A DNA stretch of 64,000 nucleotides, taken from contig NZ_CP042997.1 in assembly GCF_008087625.1 (NCBI RefSeq), positions 2,046,001 through 2,110,000 on the forward strand, written 5' to 3'. Under the pieces are notes generated by a model that had not been told where the DNA came from, made no database searches, and saw only the letters and a list, made by a program, of their open reading frames with translations. The DNA is from Aquisphaera giovannonii. GTDB lineage: Bacteria > Planctomycetota > Planctomycetia > Isosphaerales > Isosphaeraceae. The position numbers were made by a program, and so were the translations under genes. How positions within the stretch are numbered: the stretch's first letter is position 1; each line of letters begins with the position of its first letter. Of the stretch, positions 25,048 through 33,701 are shown piece by piece.

Positions 25048-26001
25048 ATGAAGTTGTTCCCGCAGGGCGTCCAGTTCTGGTCGGAAATCTATCGCTACCG
25101 GGGCTCGGCCACGCCCTACATCGTGGGCCGGACCCTGGCGTTCGGCCTGATCGCCCTGGCAGTGACGGCCATCCATCACCTCACCGCGTTCAACCTCGCG
25201 GTCCCGATCACACCGTACGAGGTGCTCGGGGCGGCCCTGGGCGCCCTGCTCGTCCTGCGGACCAACGCCGGCTATGAGCGGTGGTGGGAGGCCAGGAAGC
25301 TCTGGGGCGGGATCGTCAACCAGTGCCGCAACGTCGTGGTCCTCGCCGTGGCCCACGGCCCGGACGACCCCGCCTGGAAGCGTCAGGTCGCGGCCTGGAC
25401 CGCCGCCTTCCCCCACGCCTGCCGGCGGAGCCTGCGGAATCAGCGGGAGTCCGGCGACCTCGAATCGCTGATCGGCGCGGTGAAGGCCGAGCGGATCGTC
25501 TCCAGCGACCACATGCCGACCGCCGTCTCCCTCAGGATGTCCCAGCTCTTCCGCGAGGGCGCGGAGGCGGGCATGGACCGCTTCGCCTTCCTCCGCGTGG
25601 AGGACGAGCGGGCGAAGCTCATCGACCACCTGGGCGGCTGCGAGCGGATCCTCCGCTCCCCGCTGCCGCTGGCGTACTCGGTCCAGATCCGCCAGTTCAT
25701 CTTCGTCTTCCTCTTCACCCTGCCGTTCGGCCTGGTGGAGCAGCTCGAGTGGCTGACCCCCGTGGTGGTCATGCTCGTGGGCTTCCCGATCCTGGCGCTC
25801 GACGAGATCGGCGTGGAACTCCAGAACCCGTTCTCCGAGTCCCGCCTCAACCACCTCCCCCTGACCGAGCTCTGCGCGACGATCGAGCGCAACCTGACCG
25901 CCCTCGTCGCCGACCTCCCCGAGCCGTCGCCGGCCCGCAACGGCCAGGGCCCCGACCCCTCACGCCGGGACGCCGACGAGGCCGCCCGCCTCGCGTCCTG
26001 A
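25048..26001 (+). CDS. Bestrophin/UPF0187 family membrane channel
   Basis: 317 residues from ATG 25048. Four main hydrophobic helices (about 24-46, 52-70, 215-235, 238-255). Family signatures: L-R-T-N-A-G-Y-E-R-W-W-E-A-R-K-L-W-G (about 71-88), R-Q-F-I-F-V-F-L-F-T-L-P-F-G-L-V, and D-E-I-G-V-E-L-Q-N-P-F near 258-268. Bacterial homologues form pentameric ion channels, cation-selective in the one studied structurally (KpBest), while animal ones conduct chloride. The C-terminal 40 residues are a polar cytoplasmic tail. The frame is open upstream to 24958 but there it overlaps the promoter. Confidence 0.9.
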   Translation: MKLFPQGVQFWSEIYRYRGSATPYIVGRTLAFGLIALAVTAIHHLTAFNLAVPITPYEVLGAALGALLVLRTNAGYERWWEARKLWGGIVNQCRNVVVLAVAHGPDDPAWKRQVAAWTAAFPHACRRSLRNQRESGDLESLIGAVKAERIVSSDHMPTAVSLRMSQLFREGAEAGMDRFAFLRVEDERAKLIDHLGGCERILRSPLPLAYSVQIRQFIFVFLFTLPFGLVEQLEWLTPVVVMLVGFPILALDEIGVELQNPFSESRLNHLPLTELCATIERNLTALVADLPEPSPARNGQGPDPSRRDADEAARLAS

Positions 26002-26031
26002 TCGCGTCGGCCGCCGCCGGCCTCGCTGCCG

Positions 26032-26631
26032 CGCAGGGAGTTCCTCCACGCCCTGCCCGCCGACCGGCTCCCGTGCCCGGGCTGCGGCGAGGCCCGGCGG
26101 CGGATCGGCGAGGAGGTCCGCGAGCAGCTCGAGTATCTGCCGGCGTCGATGCTCGTCCTGCGCCACGTCCGGCCCGATTACGCCCGCCCTTCCTGCGTCG
26201 CCAACTTGGCCGTCGGCGAGCGGCACCCCGAGCCGATCGAGGAGGGGCTGCCCGGGCCCAGCCTGCTGGCCCAGGTCGCGGTGATACAGTATGCCGAACA
26301 CACGCCGTCGTATCGCCACGAGGGCTCCTTCCGCGGCCACACGTCGAGCTGCCTCGGTCGACGACCCGCGACTGGATGGCCGCGACGGCCGACCTGTTGA
26401 AGCCGCTGGACGTCGCGATGCACCGGCGGATCCTGCCGTCGCAGCTGATCGGCACAGACGACACGCCGGTGAAGCGGCATGGCTCACGCGCGGCGGAAGT
26501 TCCACGAGGCGCGGAAGGCGGACCCGGAGCGCTCGCACGTGGCGCGGGCGTGGATCAAGCGGCTCTACGAGGTCGCGGACGAGGCGGAGGCGGAGGCGGA
26601 GATCGCCGCGGCGACGGCGGGCTCGTGGTGA
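26032..26631 (+). pseudogene. Decayed IS66-type transposase fragment
   Basis: Three pieces of an IS66 transposase (TnpC) in changing frames. The first (26038-26345) has the zinc-binding segment C-P-G-C-G-E and E-Q-L-E-Y-L-P-A-S-M-L-V-L-R-H-V-R-P, then G-L-P-G-P-S-L-L-A-Q-V-A-V-I-Q-Y. A frameshift near 26345 leads to T-T-R-D-W-M-A-A-T-A-D-L-L and the first catalytic region L-I-G-T-D-D-T-P-V. The segment with the next catalytic Asp is deleted, and the last piece (26479-26631) is A-H-A-R-R-K-F-H-E-A-R-K, cut short by a stop. No terminal inverted repeats are seen. It cannot make an active enzyme. It sits directly beside the 3' end of ssrA. Confidence 0.85.
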
Positions 26632-26698
26632 AGAGCTGCAAGCTGCACGGGGTCGAACGGAGCGCCGTTTTCACACCGGCGATCGACACAAGTCCAAG

Positions 26699-26730
26699 AA
26701 AAAACCTCCTTGCGGCGAAGCACAAGGAGG
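26699..26730 (-). terminator. Rho-independent terminator of ssrA
   Basis: Stem CCTCCTTG/CAAGGAGG (26705-26712 with 26723-26730), 10-base loop, followed on the minus strand by six T residues (26699-26704). It begins 9 bases after the tmRNA 3' end. Confidence 0.92.
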
Positions 26731-26738
26731 CTTGGTAG

Positions 26739-27102
26739 TGGAGGCGGCGGGAATTGCACCCGCGTCCCGAGAAGCGTCGATGAGGGCCTCTACGTGCGTA
26801 GCCGCTGTTTTGATTGTCGGCGTCTGGGCTCCCAGCGGCAGGATCCCATTCGGCTTATCTCGTCATGAGTTTAACCCAAGCCGCAACAAGAAGTTAGGCT
26901 CAGGCGATCCCGAATTGGCGTCCCCGGCCGGGTCTCTCGGGAGAAGACTCGGCGCGAGGCCGTCGCTGTTTTTCAGGCAGCGAGACGGAGACCAACAGTG
27001 TTGTTGGCAGTTAAGTTTCGGTCGGCTTTTTACGAGGCCTGCTGACCAACCTCGGCACGCCACCACACATCTCTGACATCCGGTCGATCCTGGTTCGCCC
27101 CC
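26739..27102 (-). ncRNA. ssrA: Transfer-messenger RNA (tmRNA)
   Basis: 364 bases. Ends pair as an acceptor stem: 5' GGGGGCG (27096-27102) with 3' CGCCTCC (26740-26746) and discriminator A at 26739; the T arm GCGGG-TGCAATT-CCCGC is intact. CCA is not encoded. The tag reading frame (26973-27008) starts after a TTAACT context and encodes A-N-N-T-V-G-L-R-L-A-A followed by TGA; the L-A-A end is the usual protease signal. tmRNA rescues stalled ribosomes and marks the unfinished protein for degradation together with SmpB, whose gene lies just upstream. Confidence 0.95.
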
Positions 27103-27149
27103 CTGGATTGCGACGGCTGGGCGGCCCTGATACCGCCCTCGCCGGTCAC

Positions 27150-27177
27150 ATTATTGCCCGCGCCCCGCGGGAATCAA
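27150..27177 (-). promoter_or_regulatory. Promoter of ssrA
   Basis: Minus strand TTGATT (27172-27177), 16-base spacer, AATAAT (27150-27155), leaving a 5' leader of roughly 40 bases for RNase P processing. Confidence 0.55.
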
Positions 27178-27218
27178 GGACATTCACCACCTCGGAAGGC
27201 GGGGGACCGGCCCGGGCC

Positions 27219-27722
27219 TCAACGGCGACGCATCGCTCGGTCGATGTCCCGCTTCGCGTCCTGCTTCTTGATCGCCTCGCGCTTGTCGTAGGTCTTGCGG
27301 CCCTTGGCGATGAAGAGCTCCACCTTCGCCATCCCCTTCTTGAAGTAGATGGATAGGGGGATGATCGTCAGGCCCTTCTCGCTGGTCCTCGCGCCCAGCT
27401 TGTCGATCTCGCGGCGGTGCAGCAGGAGCTTCCGCTTCCGCTTGGGGACGTGGTTCATCCGGTTGGCCTGGAGGTATTCCGGGATGTCGCAGCCGTGCAG
27501 CCAGACCTCCTCGCGATCCACCTCGGCGTAGGCATCCTCCAAGTTCGCCTTGCCGTTGCGCAGGCTCTTCACCTCGGTCCCGGTCAGGACGATCCCCGCC
27601 TCGAGCTTCTCGAGCAGGTCGTACTCGTGCTTAGCCTTGCGGTTGCGGGCGACGACCTTGATCCCGTCGTCGGCGGGGGGCTTCCCCTTGGCCGCGGCCT
27701 TCCCGCCATCTTTCTTGGCCAT
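27219..27722 (-). CDS. smpB: SsrA-binding protein SmpB
   Basis: 167 residues from ATG 27722; a GTG at 27749 would add 9 residues. OB-fold core with family motifs V-A-R-N-R-K-A-K-H-E-Y, G-I-V-L-T-G-T-E-V-K-S-L-R, A-Y-A-E-V, E-V-W-L-H-G-C-D-I-P-E-Y and the R-K-L-L-L-H-R-R-E-I segment, then G-L-T-I-I-P-L-S-I-Y-F. The basic C-terminal tail (K-T-Y-D-K-R-E-A-I-K-K) mimics the anticodon stem in the decoding centre. It binds tmRNA for trans-translation; ssrA lies about 115 bases downstream on the same strand, so the two partners are linked. Confidence 0.96.
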   Translation of the reverse strand: MAKKDGGKAAAKGKPPADDGIKVVARNRKAKHEYDLLEKLEAGIVLTGTEVKSLRNGKANLEDAYAEVDREEVWLHGCDIPEYLQANRMNHVPKRKRKLLLHRREIDKLGARTSEKGLTIIPLSIYFKKGMAKVELFIAKGRKTYDKREAIKKQDAKRDIDRAMRRR

Positions 27723-27771
27723 GACTCGGTTGCCGCCTGGTTGGGACACGATCGGCCGCGCCGATCACGAC

Positions 27772-28767
27772 TCATTCCGCTGCATCGTATCTTAACACGG
27801 GGGGAACACGGGACGCGTCGGCCACCGTCGCCGGGGACCTGGCGGCGTTGCAGGCGTCGATCATCCGCTCCGAGAGCTCGTCCGGGCTGTCCGAAGCGAG
27901 GAGGAGCGTCGGCACGCCGTCCTCCCGGATCCCGAGCCGGCGGATCGAGTTCGCCGAGGTCGGCGCCCGTTGCACGACGATCGTGGGCCGGAGGAGCGAT
28001 CGAACCCGGACCGCCCGCCTCCGGCTCAACCGTGCGATCCGGCGCCTCTCCGCGTCCTCGGCGAAGTCCGCCGGAGAGAAATCGGCGACGATCCAGCGAT
28101 CGCCGTCGGACTTCCACCACTCCAGTTGCTGCGCAAGGTTCCTGAGGCTGATGAGACGGCCCCGGGCCGTGTCCCGGGAGAGGAAGGGATCTCCGAGCGA
28201 GACGACGTGGGCGTTCAGGGCCCGCACGACTCGCTCGAATGCGGATCGCCAGGCGGCGACTCCGTCCCTCCAGCAGCCCCCGAGGCACACGAGGCTCGGC
28301 CGGCGTTCGAGGTTCTCCAGCAAGGACTGGACCGAAGTCCCGGTGACCGGATCGACCCGATCCGGCGCGATCTCGCAGAGGGGGGCCAGGACGAAGCGGC
28401 GGACGGCCATCCAGGGGTGCGGCACCGAGAGAGTCGGGGTGTCGAGGACCGTCCCGCCGAAGAGCAGGAGGTCGAGATCGAGCGTCCGCTCGCCCCATCG
28501 CACGACCCTGACCCGGCCGGCCTTCGTCTCGATCTCCTGGAGCCCGGCGAGGAGCGTCAACGGTTCGAGCGTCGTCTCGAGCGCGGCGGCGGCGTTGAGG
28601 AAGGGGCCCTGGTCGGGCGGGCCGCCCACCGGCGCGGTCTCGTAGTACCGGCTGACGGCCGAAACCCGGCTCCCGGGCAGGCGGCCGAGGGATTCGACCG
28701 CCGCGTCGAGGATCGCGCGGCGGTCGCCCAGGTTGGACCCCATTCCGATGTACGCGGGCGTGCCCAT
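27772..28767 (-). CDS. folK: FolK (HPPK) with an unknown C-terminal extension
   Basis: 331 residues, about twice the usual length of 6-hydroxymethyl-7,8-dihydropterin pyrophosphokinase. Residues 1-155 are HPPK: Y-I-G-M-G-S-N-L-G-D-R, Y-Y-E-T-A-P-V-G, F-L-N-A-A-A, W-G-E-R-T-L-D-L-D-L-L-L-F (metal-binding Asp pair) and P-H-P-W-M-A-V-R-R-F-V. It makes the pterin pyrophosphate for folate synthesis. Residues about 160-331 match nothing I know: P-S-L-V-C-L-G-G-C-W-R-D-G-V, W-I-V-A-D-F-S-P-A-D-F and R-R-R-A-V-R-V-R-S-L-L-R-P-T-I-V-V. In Bacteroidetes HPPK is fused to a deoxynucleoside kinase, but no P-loop G-x-x-x-x-G-K is present here. It lies 40 bases after dapL. Confidence 0.88.
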   Translation of the reverse strand: MGTPAYIGMGSNLGDRRAILDAAVESLGRLPGSRVSAVSRYYETAPVGGPPDQGPFLNAAAALETTLEPLTLLAGLQEIETKAGRVRVVRWGERTLDLDLLLFGGTVLDTPTLSVPHPWMAVRRFVLAPLCEIAPDRVDPVTGTSVQSLLENLERRPSLVCLGGCWRDGVAAWRSAFERVVRALNAHVVSLGDPFLSRDTARGRLISLRNLAQQLEWWKSDGDRWIVADFSPADFAEDAERRRIARLSRRRAVRVRSLLRPTIVVQRAPTSANSIRRLGIREDGVPTLLLASDSPDELSERMIDACNAARSPATVADASRVPPVLRYDAAE

Positions 28768-28807
28768 TCGGACCTCGGATCGGGGCCCGTCGGATCGGGA
28801 TGGTCGT

Positions 28808-29980
28808 CTACAGCGAGAGCTTGCCGATGCGGTCCACGGCCTCGAGGAGCCTCGGCGTTTCCACGGTGAGCGCCGCGCGGATGTAGCCGTCGGCCGTCCG
28901 GCCGAAGCCCAGGCCCGGGGTCGTCACGACGTTCGCCTCGTCGAGGAGGCGGCCGCAGAGCTCGGTGGAGGTGTAGCCGGCGGGGCAGGGGATCCAGACG
29001 TAGAACGTGGCCTCGGGCGTCGGGACGTCCCAGCCGAGCTTCTTGAGGGCGCCCACGAACGCGTCGCGACGCTCCTTGTAGAGGGCCCGGATGGGGGGCG
29101 TGAGGGTGGCGTACTCGTCCAGCGCGGTCTTCGCGGCGAACTGGATCGCGGTGAAGATGCCGGAGTCGGTGTTGGCCTTCACCTGGCCGAGGGCGGCGAT
29201 CAGGGGCGCCCCGCCGATGGCGAATCCGACGCGCCAGCCGGTCATGTTGAAGGTCTTGGAGAGGCTGTGGAACTCGATGGCGACGTCCTTCGCGCCGGGC
29301 ACCTGGAGGATGCTCGGGACGGGCGAGTCGAAGTACATCTCGTTGTAGGCGGCGTCCTGGGCCACGACGAAGTCGTGGGCCCGGGCGAGGTTGACGACCC
29401 GTTCGAAGTAGGGCAGGTCGGCGGTGCCGCCGGTCGGGTTGTTCGGGTAGTTGAGGAACATCAGGCGGGCCAGCCGCAGGACGTCGGCCGGGATGGCGTC
29501 GAGGTCCGGGCGGAACCCGTGCGACCGCTCCAGGGGCATCGTGTACACATCGGCGCCGGCGAACATGCTGCTCGAACGGTAGACCGGGTAGCACGGGTCG
29601 GGGACGAGGCTGATCTCCTGCGGGTTGAGCACGGCCAGGGGCAGGTGGGCGATCCCCTCCTTGGAGCCGATCAGCGGCAGGATCTCGGAGGCCGGGTCGA
29701 GTTCGATCCCGTAGCGGGCCTTGCAGAAGGCGGCGATCGACTCCCGGAGCTCGGGCGCGCCCTGGTCGAGGGCGTACTGGTGGAAGGCCGGATTCTCGAC
29801 GTGGTGCTGGAGGCTCCGGATGATCGGCGCCGGGGTGGGCCGGTCGGGGTCGCCGACGCCGAGGTTGATCACGTCGCGGCCGGCGGCGATGGCGGCCTTC
29901 TTCTTCCTGTCGATCTCGGCGAACAGATAAGGGGGAAGCTTCTGGAGCCGCTCTGACTTCACGAAGGAGGGAGTCGCCAT
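28808..29980 (-). CDS. LL-diaminopimelate aminotransferase (DapL-like)
   Basis: 390 residues, fold type I PLP aminotransferase. N-L-G-V-G-D-P-D and A-L-D-Q-G-A-P-E-L-R-E near the N-terminus, N-Y-P-N-N-P-T-G-G (PLP-binding Asn), D-A-A-Y-N-E-M and the PLP lysine in S-L-S-K-T-F-N-M-T-G-W-R. The D-P-D, D-P-C-Y-P-V-Y and S-K-T-F-N-M-T-G-W pattern fits the DapL clade, which converts tetrahydrodipicolinate directly to LL-diaminopimelate for lysine and peptidoglycan; DapL occurs in planctomycetes and chlamydiae. A different aspartate-family aminotransferase remains possible. It sits between yebC and folK in one direction. Confidence 0.85.
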   Translation of the reverse strand: MATPSFVKSERLQKLPPYLFAEIDRKKKAAIAAGRDVINLGVGDPDRPTPAPIIRSLQHHVENPAFHQYALDQGAPELRESIAAFCKARYGIELDPASEILPLIGSKEGIAHLPLAVLNPQEISLVPDPCYPVYRSSSMFAGADVYTMPLERSHGFRPDLDAIPADVLRLARLMFLNYPNNPTGGTADLPYFERVVNLARAHDFVVAQDAAYNEMYFDSPVPSILQVPGAKDVAIEFHSLSKTFNMTGWRVGFAIGGAPLIAALGQVKANTDSGIFTAIQFAAKTALDEYATLTPPIRALYKERRDAFVGALKKLGWDVPTPEATFYVWIPCPAGYTSTELCGRLLDEANVVTTPGLGFGRTADGYIRAALTVETPRLLEAVDRIGKLSL

Positions 29981-30070
29981 CGAGCCGTACGTCCTTCTGC
30001 CGGGGCTTGCCTTGGGGTCTTTGGTCGGTCGGGTCGGGTCGGAACGCGGTCGGTCGGGCGATCGGGCCGA

Positions 30071-30811
30071 TCAGCCCGCCATGACCTCCTCGGGGATGTT
30101 GTCGTTCGCGTAGACGTTCTGGATGTCGTCATTCTCGTCCAGGACGTCGCGGAGCTTGAGCATCTTCCTGCCGGCCTCGACGTCCAGGTCCACGTAGTTG
30201 GTCGGGATGTAGCTCGTCTCGGCGCTCTCGGTCGGGATCTTGGCGTCCTCGAGGGCCTTGCGGACGGCTTCGAACACCTTCGGGTCGCAGGTGACCTCGT
30301 AGAGGCCTTCCACCAGCTCGACGTCGTCGGCCCCCGCCTCGAGTGCGACCTCCATTAGCTGTTCCTCGGCGGCGTTCTTCGGGTCGACGACGAAGAGGCC
30401 CTTGAAGTTGAAGAGGTAGCTCACGCAGCCGCTGCCGCCCAGGTTGCCCCCGGCGAGCTCGAAGGCGCGGCGGAGCTCGCCGGCGGTCCGGTTCCGGTTG
30501 TCCGTCAGGGCCTCGCAGAGGACGGCCACGCCGCCGGGTCCGTAGCCCTCGTAGAGGACCTCTTCGAAGTTCTCGGCGCCGAGCTCGCCGGTGGCCTTCT
30601 TGATCGACCGCTCGATGTTGTCCTTGGGGCAGCTGAAGGACCGGGCCTTGTCGATCGCGTAGCGGAGGCGGATATTGGCGGCCGGGTCGCCCCCGCCCAC
30701 GCGAGCGGCCACGTAGATGGCGCGGCAGAGCTTGCTGAAGAGCTTGCCCCGCTTGGCGTCGACGAGCCCCTTGCGGTGGGCGATGTTGGCCGAATGGGAA
30801 TGTCCTGCCAT
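30071..30811 (-). CDS. yebC: YebC/PmpR family protein
   Basis: 246 residues, standard length. Family motifs: M-A-G-H-S-x-x-A-N-I-A-H-R-K-G (start), F-S-K-L-C-R-A-I-Y-V-A-A-R-x-G-G-G-D, P-K-D-N-I-E-R-S-I-K-K-A, Y-E-G-Y-G-P-G-G-V-A and C-E-A-L-T-D-N-R-N-R-T. Long annotated as a transcription regulator, but recent work on members points to relief of ribosome stalling at proline runs; with so many Pro-rich proteins here, that role is attractive (inference). It lies downstream of the TPR gene (105-base gap). Confidence 0.94.
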   Translation of the reverse strand: MAGHSHSANIAHRKGLVDAKRGKLFSKLCRAIYVAARVGGGDPAANIRLRYAIDKARSFSCPKDNIERSIKKATGELGAENFEEVLYEGYGPGGVAVLCEALTDNRNRTAGELRRAFELAGGNLGGSGCVSYLFNFKGLFVVDPKNAAEEQLMEVALEAGADDVELVEGLYEVTCDPKVFEAVRKALEDAKIPTESAETSYIPTNYVDLDVEAGRKMLKLRDVLDENDDIQNVYANDNIPEEVMAG

Positions 30812-30916
30812 CTCGAACGGAGCTCCTCCGGGGATCGTCGATCGTCGCGATGCGGGTCGGGTCGGATCACGCGCGGCCGGGCGACGCGGCCGCGCCAGGG
30901 CCTCCCCCCACGGGCG

Positions 30917-33394
30917 TCAGGGGGTGTGGTCGCTGGAAGCCTTGGGCGTGCTGCCCAGCTGCTTCAGCGACTGGATCTTCTTGCGGATCTCGGGCAGGCG
31001 CCTGTCGGGCGGGACGGCCTTGGCGGCGATCGTCTCGGCGTCGGCCCAGACTTCCCGGGCCTTGTCGACCTGGTTCAGCCGGAGGTAGACGTCGCCGAGG
31101 TGCTCGCGGATGGTCGCGTCCGGGGGGGACGCACCGGACTTCTCCTTGGCCTTCTGGAGCTCCACCGCCCTGGTCAGCGGATCGAGGGCCTCGCCGGCCT
31201 TGCCGCGCTTGAAGAGCACCCAGCCGAGGCTGTCCAGATACGCCGAATTGTCCGGCTCCTCCTGGACGGCCTTGCGGATCATGGATTCTGCCTTCTCCAG
31301 GTTCTTGCCCTGGTCGGCGTAGAGGTAGCCGAGGTCGTTGTTCACCCCGGGGTCGTCGGGCGATTTCTGGTAGAGGACCTCCAGCTCGGCCTCGCCCCGG
31401 GCGTAGTCGCCCTGGTTGACGTAGATGATCGAGAGGTTCGAGTGGCAGATCCGGACGATGGTGTCGTTGGCCGAGAACCGCTTCAGCAGGTCCTGGAAGA
31501 CGCCGATGGCCTCCTCGTTGCGGCCGAACTTGGTCAGGATGGCGCCCAGGGCGAACAGGAACTTGGGGTTGTCGCCGTCCGACTTGACCACCTTGCGGAG
31601 GATGTCCACGGCCTCGTCCACCTTCCCGGATTCGCCCAGGATGTCGGCGAGGACGGACTGGACCTCCAGGTCGTTGGGCTCGGACTTCACGGCCGAGCGG
31701 GCGGTCTCCAGCGCCGCGTCGAGCTGGCCGGCGTATCGCTGATATTCGGCGAGCTGGCCGAGCGAACGGCCATTCTTCTCGGCCGGGTACTTCTCCTGCA
31801 TCTGCGCGAAGGTGGCCGCCGCCTCCGCGTTCCGGTCCAGGCGGTGGAGCGTCTCGGCGAGGTCCTTGTATCCCTGCGGCGACGGATTCTGCTCCGTGAC
31901 GTACCGCTGGAGTTTGACCAGCCTCTCGAGCCGGCCGGACTTCTCCGAGCCTCGGTCCGGATTGGCGACGATGCCGAGGATGAGGAGCACCGGGCGTTGG
32001 GGGAGCGTCGGGGGCTTCGCCTGGAGCTGCTTGAGGCCCTCGTCGAGCATCTCGACCGCCAGGCTGTCGTCGGCCGCGACCGCCTGGAGCTGGGCCGCGA
32101 CGGCGTCCAGGCCGTTGGGGCGGGTGATCGCCTCGCACATCACCTTCAACAGGTCCGCCATCTTGCGCCGCTTGAGCAGCGAGGCGGCCAGAGCGCGGTA
32201 GGTCTGCGGGGTCGGGGCGGACTTCAGCAGGGTCCGGTAGAGGGCGTCGGCCTTCTCGACCTGGCCGGTCTCCCGGTAGCGGTCGGCCAGCACGTATTGC
32301 AGGGGGACGTTCTTGGAGTCGCGGCGGGCCGCCTCCTCGAGCCGGGGCGTGATCTCGTCCTGCCTCTTGAGCGCCGTGAGCACCTTCGCCAGCAGGTCGT
32401 ACGCCTCCAGGGCCTGCGGCTGGCGCTTGATGTAGCGGTCCACCAGGGCGAGGGCCTGCGCCCCCTTGTCCTGCTTCAGGAGGGTCTCCGCCAGGAGGAG
32501 CGGGATCTGGGGATTCTCCTCGTCATACACGAGCCCCCGCTCGAAGGCACGGGTGGCGAGGTCCACCTGGTTGGCGGCCAGCAGCACGGTGCCGAATCCG
32601 AGATAGGCCGTGGCCGGTTCGTTGGTGAGGATGCGGGCCAGGTCCACCGGCGACAGCCTGTTGGCGGCCTTCTCGTCCAGGCCCTTGACGACCTCGCCGA
32701 ACTCCTTCGCGGCCTTGTCCACCTGATTGAGGCGGAGGGCGTAGAGCTTGCCGAGCTCGTTGTGGAGGAGCAGGCGGGACGGCGAACCGGCGGGGAGCTT
32801 GGGGTTGGCGAGCGTGGACTTCAGGAGGCCCTCGAGGGCCGTCGTGGACGCCGCGTCGTTCTTCCTGGCGTAGAAGTCGACCATCCTGGCGAGGGTGTCG
32901 GAGTCCTCGGGGTCGGTCTCCAGCACCTTCTTGCCGTATTCCAGGGCGAGCTCCGGCTTGCCGAGGGCACCGACGTAGATCCGGGCGAGCCGGCGGAGGA
33001 CGGCGAGGGAATCGGGATCGAGCTTCTGCGCCTGCTGGAGGAGGGCCACCGCCTCCTGATACGAGCCCCGGTCCTCGCAGGCCCGGGCCGCGGCGTAGAG
33101 CTGGGTGGCCTCGGCCTGCTGGCGGTCTTCGACGGTGCTCGCGTGGAGCGGGACGAAGTCGCGGGGGGGCTCGTCGCCCGGCTGCTTGTAGAGCGAGGAG
33201 ATGTCCGGCTTCGCGGCCGGCGCCTGGCCGGGGGCCCCGGGGTTGGACGCCTCCCGGGCCTGCTTCGGAGCCGGCGGCTCCTGGGCGTCGGGGCGGGCCT
33301 CGGCGGCCGCGACGGCCGCCTGGGACGCGACGGCCGCGACCACCATCGTCAGGCACCATGCGGCCCATCCTGGCCTTCGCATGCCATTGATCAT
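30917..33394 (-). CDS. Secreted or periplasmic TPR-repeat protein
   Basis: 825 residues from ATG 33394 (GGAGG 7 bases upstream). Residues 1-30 form a signal peptide (A-A-W-C-L-T-M-V-V-A-A-V-A-S with Ala-rich cleavage region), then a Pro/Ala linker to about residue 65. The rest is made of tetratricopeptide-type helical pairs, e.g. Y-Q-E-A-V-A-L-L-Q-Q-A-Q-K-L-D-P-D, L-E-Y-G-K-K-V-L-E-T-D-P-E, A-I-G-V-F-Q-D-L-L-K-R and the last clear pair N-N-D-L-G-Y-L-Y-A-D-Q-G-K-N. No catalytic domain. TPR proteins act as scaffolds, for example in outer-membrane or secretion assembly; partners are not known. Confidence 0.9.
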   Translation of the reverse strand: MINGMRRPGWAAWCLTMVVAAVASQAAVAAAEARPDAQEPPAPKQAREASNPGAPGQAPAAKPDISSLYKQPGDEPPRDFVPLHASTVEDRQQAEATQLYAAARACEDRGSYQEAVALLQQAQKLDPDSLAVLRRLARIYVGALGKPELALEYGKKVLETDPEDSDTLARMVDFYARKNDAASTTALEGLLKSTLANPKLPAGSPSRLLLHNELGKLYALRLNQVDKAAKEFGEVVKGLDEKAANRLSPVDLARILTNEPATAYLGFGTVLLAANQVDLATRAFERGLVYDEENPQIPLLLAETLLKQDKGAQALALVDRYIKRQPQALEAYDLLAKVLTALKRQDEITPRLEEAARRDSKNVPLQYVLADRYRETGQVEKADALYRTLLKSAPTPQTYRALAASLLKRRKMADLLKVMCEAITRPNGLDAVAAQLQAVAADDSLAVEMLDEGLKQLQAKPPTLPQRPVLLILGIVANPDRGSEKSGRLERLVKLQRYVTEQNPSPQGYKDLAETLHRLDRNAEAAATFAQMQEKYPAEKNGRSLGQLAEYQRYAGQLDAALETARSAVKSEPNDLEVQSVLADILGESGKVDEAVDILRKVVKSDGDNPKFLFALGAILTKFGRNEEAIGVFQDLLKRFSANDTIVRICHSNLSIIYVNQGDYARGEAELEVLYQKSPDDPGVNNDLGYLYADQGKNLEKAESMIRKAVQEEPDNSAYLDSLGWVLFKRGKAGEALDPLTRAVELQKAKEKSGASPPDATIREHLGDVYLRLNQVDKAREVWADAETIAAKAVPPDRRLPEIRKKIQSLKQLGSTPKASSDHTP

Positions 33395-33486
33395 GCTCGA
33401 ACCTCCACGAACTTCGACTGCCGAGCCGTCCCGATCCTCGCCGTGGGAGACAGTTAGGGCCGATGCGCCACGACGTTGCGAGGGGC

Positions 33487-33516
33487 ATCGTAGCACGCTG
33501 AGAAGCGGGCTGCCAA
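33487..33516 (-). promoter_or_regulatory. Probable promoter of the TPR gene
   Basis: Minus strand TTGGCA (33511-33516), 18-base spacer, TACGAT (33487-33492), about 95 bases before the start codon. Confidence 0.5.
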
Positions 33517-33701
33517 GCCCGGGAATGGGCCCCGGGACGACTCCCGGGGGCCCGGAACCCCGCGGCCCGAGGCCCGGCTCGCCCGCTTCGCGGGCCGGTC
33601 GGGATTTCCCCGGCGCGGGGCGGAAATATAGGATAAACTCCGTGCGAAGGTTCCCGCGGGGCATCGATGAGCACAACACCGGGGCGGAGGGCTCGGCCGT
33701 G
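33517..33701 (+). other. Intergenic region before clpS
   Basis: The remainder of the 307-base divergent gap. A weak promoter for clpS may lie at TAGGAT (33629-33634) with TTTCCC (33605-33610) 18 bases upstream. Otherwise GC-rich with short palindromes, none convincing. Confidence 0.3.
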
